Below are positions 29,038 through 34,403 of a DNA stretch of 34,403 nt, in pieces. Source of the DNA: Bigelowiella natans CCMP2755 (Eukaryota > Cercozoa > Chlorarachniophyceae). Each line of letters opens with the position of its first letter. The first letter of the stretch is position 1. Under the pieces are notes generated by a model. It was not told the DNA's origin, ran no database searches, and worked only from the letters and a program-made list of their open reading frames with translations. The translations under genes were made by a program, and so were the position numbers. Where the stretch lies: contig ADNK01002332.1 in the NCBI GenBank assembly GCA_000320545.1, positions 1-34,403 of the forward strand, written 5' to 3'.

Positions 29038-29405
29038 CACAGCTGCAGACTATGCTACAATGCCTTTAGCTGCATGCATGATGGTCACGTTACTGGCTTC
29101 GTTGTGTATATGCGACACGGCTGCTATGTGCATGTGCGTATGTGCAATCTCCAATCTTGGTATATTGGAACATTATCATGACGATGATGCTGTAAATAGA
29201 TACGCTACGATCGATGTGAGCTTCAGCAAAGAAAAAGTTTTATCAGTACGTTCAAGGCAACATCACAAGTACGACAGCACAAAATTCTACTCCCAGCGTT
29301 TTTCCTTGCACTATGAAATCGGGCTTTTCTTCTGCTCTCTTCCATGCATCATTGTGTTCTGATGCATTACAGGTTTCGATGTCAGTTACACTTTCATCCG
29401 ACGTT

Positions 29406-31501
29406 CTATCTCTCGAAGTTGAAGAATTTAATTTTTGAGTTGTTACTATAAGGGCTGGACTCTCCCATGGCCTCCGCGCCTGTTTTCAGCATGATCGAAG
29501 TATTCCTCGAGTAGGTGGTCTTCATTGCACGTTTATGCTGTTTTGGTCCATAGGATGTGTTCCGTTTGAGGCCATAGGTAGAGCTCGCCTTCATTGAGGG
29601 CGAATTTGCGACAGGGGATGAATAGCCTGCATCGACGTGACCTTTCCTTCTAACGTAGTACTCAGATTGGGCTATGGTCATCGGCGAGCCGAGCGAGGAA
29701 TAACGTTCCGACTGCATGGAATACTCCCAACGCGGCTTGGTGCCGTTTGAGGGGGACTTCACGCCTCGCGCCAGGCGATCCTCCAGACGACCAATCTGCC
29801 GGCGCGCGGCTTCGAGCGAGGATTTCATCGTGCTGGACATTGATGTCTGGTCATGTGCCTGCTTCTTGTAGTAGTCCCTCTCCTCCTCGATCCGCTTGAT
29901 GTACTGCACAGTCTTATTGCTCGCGAGATCGTCGAGCATTTGCTGCTTCGCGGCTTCTATCCGGATGGTTGCCTCGCCGTCTACCCTATCAGCACCCTTT
30001 GAGGTTGGCCTCTTCTTATCCCCGGTGAAGAGTCGCTCAGGATTGGTGGCCGAGAGGCCTTGCTTCTTAAGGAAGTTCCTTGCCTTTCGAATGTACTTGG
30101 AGATCTCCTTGCATCGCTCAGGAGCTAACGCCATTTGCGACCGGAGCTTCTTTGGGATGGAGTAGGTCTTTATTCCACATTGATCGGTGATGTCATACTG
30201 GCCAGACTCCATGTTGTGGATGATGCTCGTTGTGAGATGCACGAAGTCGTAGAGGTACTTCACTTCAGTCTCAAGTTGGGCCAGCTGCTTCTTCTTAGCC
30301 TCCCGGTAATCTTTGTACTCGGAGACAAACCTTTGCATGTCCGCGTTCTTGTTCATGGAATAGGCTTCGAATTGTTCCTTCATGCTCTTCATACGTTTTT
30401 CCATGTCTTTCGCCGCACGGATCCTCTCCTTAGCCACAGCTGCATCGATGCGATTTCTCTGCTCCGCCTCCAACTTTTGTTTCGCGCCCAATTGCGCAGG
30501 CGACACACTCTCGTTCGCAGCGCCCTCCGAGAATCCATAAACCTTTCGGATCTTGCTGAACTCGGCTTGGTAATTTGACATAAGCTCGTTTGATTTCTGC
30601 ATAAGATTGTTGACCTCCACCTCGCGCTGCTGCTCCAGCTCCTTGCGTAAGGCCTCTTTGGAGGAAAGGACTTCCTTAATATCTGTGTTCAGCTGCTGGA
30701 TTTGATTGCGGAACTTGGTCGCGGTGGCTAAGTGCGTTTTCTCCATCTCGCTTATGCGCTTCTCAAGCGCCTCTTTCTCTGCCGCTGCATCTCGGAGCTT
30801 CTTCTCTATTGCAGCCTTTTCGCCTTTGATCTTCTGTAATAGGACCCCCTTCTTCTGGCTCATTTTAGATTCGAAACTCTTCTGATCGGCCACACTCATC
30901 ATGCTCATGTCCTTCATTAGTTCGTTATTGAAGCTACCAGATGTTGATATGCTCTTCATCATCTTTCCAGCCACTCCGTCTTCGGTACCTGCCTGCCCCC
31001 CGCTTTTCCCGTCTCCGACGTCTGACATGTTGACAATTTCGTCTAGGTCATCCTCCCCTGGGTCCCCGCCCGCATCCTTGAGTCGCCGTCGCAGCCCCAT
31101 GTTGGACATCTGTGCGCGCTGAAGTTTTTGTTGGAGCTCCGAGACCTCTGCTTGGAGGCGCTTGATCTTTTTCTGCATCGAGATAGGATCCTCCTCGATG
31201 ACGTTGATGTGGATCGTGTTGAGCACGTTCTTACACCGATTCGCGAACTGTAACGTGTTCAGGGACTCTTCGTAGGAGCCGGCAATGGGGTTCACGGTTG
31301 CGAGGAGTGTGCAGAATGAATTTCCGCCAAGGCTGTGAGGAGAGCAGAAGAGGGGGGAGAATGTGTCATGTCCTTCATCTCACGTTATCTCAGAAAACAT
31401 TTGCAAGAATAGCGATTTACGCAAGATATCTTCTACGCTTCTCACTTTTGGAAGTTTGGCAATCAGACGCACAAAAAAGGTTTTTCTATCCTCTCCCCCC
31501 C

Positions 31502-31564
<63 letters not shown>

Positions 31565-32671
31565 TGTGTGTGCTTGTGTGCGTGCATCCTCTTCAGTTCT
31601 TTCAGCACAAACAAAAATACCCTAACGCAAACCTGTTCTGCAAGATCCTCGTTAGCTTTGAGTCGCGGTACGGAATGTGGCGAATATCACCTGAGTTTAG
31701 ACTCATCACTACTTTCCCCAGCGATGAGAGAGACGAATTGATAGCCTTGGTCTCTCTCAGGCGATCGGGTTGTGTATTCTGATCGGCAGTAAGCCGTTCG
31801 GAGCCTGCAAGATCTACGAGGTTAATACTGCCGGACAGCATATCTCCTGTCTCTTGATCGGCACGAACTAGGGTGAGGGTTAGGACTGTGTGGGATCGCG
31901 AGGACACTGGATTATGCTCCGTTTCGTAGGTCTGTCGCTTCTGGAGGCCGGCTCGGATCACATCGAGCCCCTCTTCGACGGATGACACGTGGATGCGCTG
32001 AAGGTTCTTGACGTATACCGTACCGTTCTCATCTTGCCGAATCTTGAGGTTCTCGTCGTGGTGCTCCAGCTTGCTGCTGTTGCCTTGCTTGTTGAGCAAA
32101 TAGTGAATCCCGAGGTCGCGCACACGCTCGAGGTAGATTTCTAGGAAACTTACCAGGAGGCCCACGTTCTCCCCACCACCGCCCTGCTTTTCAATGACGG
32201 AGAACATCTCGTCCATCACGCGGGGAGCGATACCGCGCCGTGGTCCCTTTGCTTCACCGAAGATACTGTAGTATCAATGAGTTTATTTTGGGATTGTTGG
32301 TTTGCATGTTTGGAGTAGAGATATTTTGTCATTTTATAAAATATATAATCTTTGACTAACCTGTACGTTTTCCCACTCCCTGTCTGTCCGTAAGCAAAGA
32401 GGCAGCTGTTAAAGCCCTCCCATGCATGCTCAATCATTGGGTGGACGAGCCGGTCTGAAATAGTGCTTTGGTCCGCTCCCATGTCAAAAACGTGATCATA
32501 CTGGAAAAGCCGCTCGGTCTCATCAGCCCCGCCGAGCTTCGTGCGTGGGGTCGTCCACGTGATGCTCTTATTTGTCCCATCAACAGTGTAGTTTACAAGA
32601 GGTCGTTGGGGATCTGGTTCATCAAAGCCCCGCACACGAACGTGTACCGCTACGTTCGATACTCGAGACAT
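29406..32671 (-). CDS. Kinesin, N-terminal motor, 956 aa, three exons
   Basis: This is a microtubule motor ATPase. Exons: 32671-32361, 32265-31633 and 31332-29406; introns are 95 and 300 nt, both phase 2 and GT-AG. The motor domain fills about residues 1-365. Its P-loop is GQTGSGKT (95-102), switch I NPVSSRSH (222-229) and switch II LVDLAGSE (253-260). The joined exons restore the conserved text GKTYSIFGEAKG and LTRILQNSLGGNSFCTLLAT, which proves both splice junctions. The nucleotide-base motif normally written RxRP reads RVRG here (residues 12-15). After the motor come long coiled coils (about 365-720, starting SMQKKIKRLQAEVSELQQKL) and a basic Ser/Thr-rich tail with aromatic residues at the end (KFFNFER). 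An N-terminal motor predicts plus-end movement. I cannot assign the subfamily. The start gives MSRVSNVAVHVRVRG, the usual distance from the first motor strand. Divergent from the J-domain gene. Confidence 0.92.
31333..31632 (-). other. Kinesin intron 2 with CT/GT compound microsatellite
   Basis: The donor is CAGAACAG/gtttgcg and the acceptor ctcacag/CCTTGG on the minus strand. The intron holds a CT run (about 31501-31547) joined to a GT run (about 31546-31572), that is a CA-GA tract in the pre-mRNA. Confidence 0.9.
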
Positions 32672-33587
32672 GATATGGAGATCTGGCTGTGATATTCAAC
32701 GAAGACCTGGGAGAGCAGGCTTATGTATTAGTGATATTCTCCCGCCCCTTTGTATTAATCCAAAATTTCCTGAAGATGTGCAAGCACAACAGCCCCGGAG
32801 AACAATCAGAATTGACAAAACACAGCTTATCCGCTGAGTTTACTTGCTGCTCTCTCCTCTCGATCTATATCTTCTGCCACACACGTAATCTATTCATAGA
32901 TTCACCCCAGATAAATAAGATAAACTAGCTAGCAAAACACCCAAGCCAAGACCCTACAAGATACATCAATCACACGTCGATAAAACGAACGTCCCCTCAA
33001 TGCTCGTGAAATAAAATAAGTGGTTGACATAATTCAGACATGCTGTCCCTCCTCTTAATTTCTAAAATTCTAAATCCTTGGATGCACTATATTCAAACGA
33101 TGTGATACATACTTGGCTACGCCCCCGCCCCTTCCAATCCAGTTCCAGTCACTCTGGTAACGCCAGAGGGGATCGAACTTGACGTTTCATCACCCAAACA
33201 AGCACTAGATAACCAGAATGAGGAAATTAACATGACCGCGACATCTAAAAAAACATGTCTTAGAAAAATATTGTATCATATTTTTCTGATCGGATGAATT
33301 ACTATCCTAGTTGTGGTCTGAGAACTGGAGGTTGTAATTTTATCCTGCGTCTTGGAATCCTCCATGTCGTTAAATAGATATTCATATATATTTATGATTG
33401 TTGGTGGTGGTTTTTCCTTGTAAAAGGGAGTCTAACGCCCATCCCTCTAAAAATATTGCCAAAAAATAGTCTATGTTCTTAAGTTGCGACAACATGGGGT
33501 TTTTATTGGTGAGGAAGTTGTCGCATGATGTAAAATACATCGGGTTCACTCCTTCAAATTCATACCCCGGGGGGATCCCCGGGTCCG
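32672..33587. promoter_or_regulatory. Shared upstream region of the divergent kinesin and J-domain genes
   Basis: The two genes start in opposite directions from this 916-bp region, so it should contain both promoters. Visible structure: a hairpin CTCTGG-TAACG-CCAGAG (33152-33168), an inverted repeat TGCGACAAC (33485-33493) / GTTGTCGCA (33517-33525) and a GC-rich near-palindrome CCCCGGGGGGATCCCCGGG (about 33566-33583) a few bases before the ATG of the J-domain gene. I see no firm core promoter motif. Confidence 0.5.
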
Positions 33588-34134
33588 ATGGCTTCTCTCC
33601 CTCTCTCCCCCGAAGAAGCTCTCAAGCAGGTTGAGCGACAGTCTCTGAGGAAGCTTTCTGGACCTTTTAGTCAAGTGGAATATGCCTACCTTTTCGCGTA
33701 TGTTTTATGACGCGAAGGAAGCCACGATCCAGCTAGATTACGCCGGCATTTTGCTCTATGCATCTTTTTAACCAGACGATGTGACAACTCAGGTCCTGAG
33801 CGCCAGGAACTATTTCGGTATATTCGATATTCCAAGGCGGAGAGTGGAGCCTTCGATTGTGAGGTGACTAACCTCTGCTTATAGAATGAGTTTGGCCTGA
33901 ATCAAAAGAATAGTAGGCGAAGCCATCTCTTGGAGCGAATACCTAACTTGGAATGTACACAGGAGGGCATACAAAGCACTAGCATTACTTATCCATCCGG
34001 ACAAAAACAGAGACTCAAAAGCACAGGCAAGTTCGATTATCTTTTGTGGTGTAGCTGTATAATCATGTTTTCTGTGTATTGATGGTCATCATTAATGACA
34101 GGCAGCGTTCAAGCGATTGACTGCAGCTCACGAG
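33588..34134 (+). CDS. J-domain (DnaJ/Hsp40-type) protein, 3' end uncertain
   Basis: J domains stimulate the ATPase of Hsp70 partners through a His-Pro-Asp loop. Exons: 33588-33697 (MASLPLSPEEALKQVERQSL...), about 33801-33863 (ARNYFGIFDIPRRRVEPSIV), 33963-34026 (RRAYKALALLIHPDKNRDSK) and 34102-34134 (AAFKRLTAAHE). The HPD motif is intact. The exon 1/2 junction has two possible solutions: donor gtatgt at 33698 with acceptor after 33800, or a weaker donor at 33703 with CAG at 33790-33792. The third intron starts GCAAGT, so it is a GC-AG intron (34027-34101). After GAG at 34134 a GTG... stretch follows: either a 41-nt intron made largely of a TG microsatellite (34135-34175) leading to a Gly/Arg-rich tail, or a longer intron running out of the window. 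The J domain lies well inside the protein rather than at its N-terminus. No Zn-finger or client-binding domain is visible. Confidence 0.75.
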
Positions 34135-34143
34135 GTGATTGCG

Positions 34144-34168
34144 TGTGTGTGTGTGTGTGTGTGTGTGT
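34144..34168. repeat. TG microsatellite behind the J-domain exon
   Basis: About 12 TG dinucleotides directly follow the probable donor at 34135 and lead to TATTGCAG, a possible acceptor ending at 34175. Confidence 0.9.
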
Positions 34169-34175
34169 ATTGCAG

Positions 34176-34403
34176 AGAAAGGAGGGGACGGGGGGGAGGG
34201 GAGGATATGATCTGATTCGGTCATGCTTAATATCCACGCCCGAGCACAATGCATTGAGAAGACCGTGCTTTCTAGTATGTCCCTAGTGCCTCATATTGAG
34301 AGAAAGACTGTAATTCTATTATATATTACTAGTGCCTCTCGACCCCGGCTTCTCAGGCTGCTTATCTCCTTTCGCTACCAAAAGAGAAGAAGAGAAATGA
34401 CGA
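34176..34403. other. End of window, possible last exon or intron of the J-domain gene
   Basis: If the 41-nt intron is real, coding continues with a Gly/Arg-rich, otherwise nondescript tail (RKEGTGGRGGYDLIRSCLIS) to a TAG near 34287. It does not resemble the usual continuation of a J domain (about 15 more helical residues), so a longer intron with the next exon beyond 34403 is at least as likely. Confidence 0.35.

Larger units (their letters stand above)
28209..29405. other. Spacer with repeat fragment and AT microsatellite
   Basis: It contains an AT microsatellite (28996-29035), a partial inverted copy of the dispersed repeat (about 28921-28980) and GCATGC/AGCTAGC-rich sequence around 28660-29150. 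The part next to 29405 is the 3' flank of the kinesin gene. No gene is supported. Confidence 0.6.

Noticed and set aside
29060-29362. 100-codon plus-strand frame next to the kinesin 3' end.
   Set aside because: It begins in repeat-like GCATGC sequence, has no recognisable domain and no splice context.
33115-33185. Possible tRNA on the minus strand (AGTTCGATCCCC next to a small hairpin).
   Set aside because: The TTCGATC word lacks a pairing T stem and no acceptor or anticodon arm can be drawn; the hairpin CTCTGG/CCAGAG stands alone.

Overview
This window is nuclear DNA from a eukaryote, most likely a unicellular alga with a complex (secondary) plastid. The genes have GT-AG introns, many only about 41-90 nt long. 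The encoded proteins are eukaryotic: a VPS13 lipid-transfer protein, a kinesin and a J-domain protein. One protein is a clear homologue of FLU, a plastid regulator of chlorophyll synthesis. It carries a signal peptide ending LAPVA followed directly by Phe, then a basic transit-like stretch. That leader suits plastids of red-algal secondary origin. A cryptophyte such as Guillardia would fit, but the sequence alone does not settle the taxon. Microsatellites (GA/CT, GT, AC, AT and several trinucleotides) are abundant in introns, spacers and even exons.

Layout. 1-1624: spacer with microsatellites. 1625-17821 (+): a VPS13 gene of about 5,000 codons in ten exons, with six small introns in the first kilobase and then very long exons. 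17822-19063: spacer with copies of a dispersed, partly foldback repeat. 19064-21924 (-): a polytopic membrane-protein gene that I assembled from about 15 small exons; all splice phases agree and give about 433 residues. 21925-22934: ambiguous spacer. 22935-24564 (+): a weakly supported multi-exon gene with a hydrophobic C-terminal part. 24565-25350: spacer with another repeat copy. 25351-26751 (-): the FLU homologue, intronless, 466 residues. 26752-29405: spacer with a doubtful small ORF at 27948-28208, a repeat fragment and an AT microsatellite. 29406-32671 (-): a three-exon N-terminal-motor kinesin of 956 residues. 32672-33587: shared upstream region of two divergent genes. 33588 onward (+): a J-domain protein gene with a probable GC-AG intron; its 3' end is uncertain and may lie outside the window.

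The genes do not form a functional cluster. VPS13 moves bulk lipid at membrane contact sites, FLU restrains 5-aminolevulinate synthesis at the plastid membrane, and the kinesin and J-protein serve the cytoskeleton and protein folding. The most distinctive item is the VPS13 protein. Its six-repeat VAB propeller is interrupted, between repeats 4 and 5, by an extra PH/GRAM-like domain, and the reading frame shifts by one base exactly where that insert ends. It also has a second PH domain split by an intron, two C2-like segments and an SH3-like insert. All gene models come from reading the sequence by eye and need transcript support.
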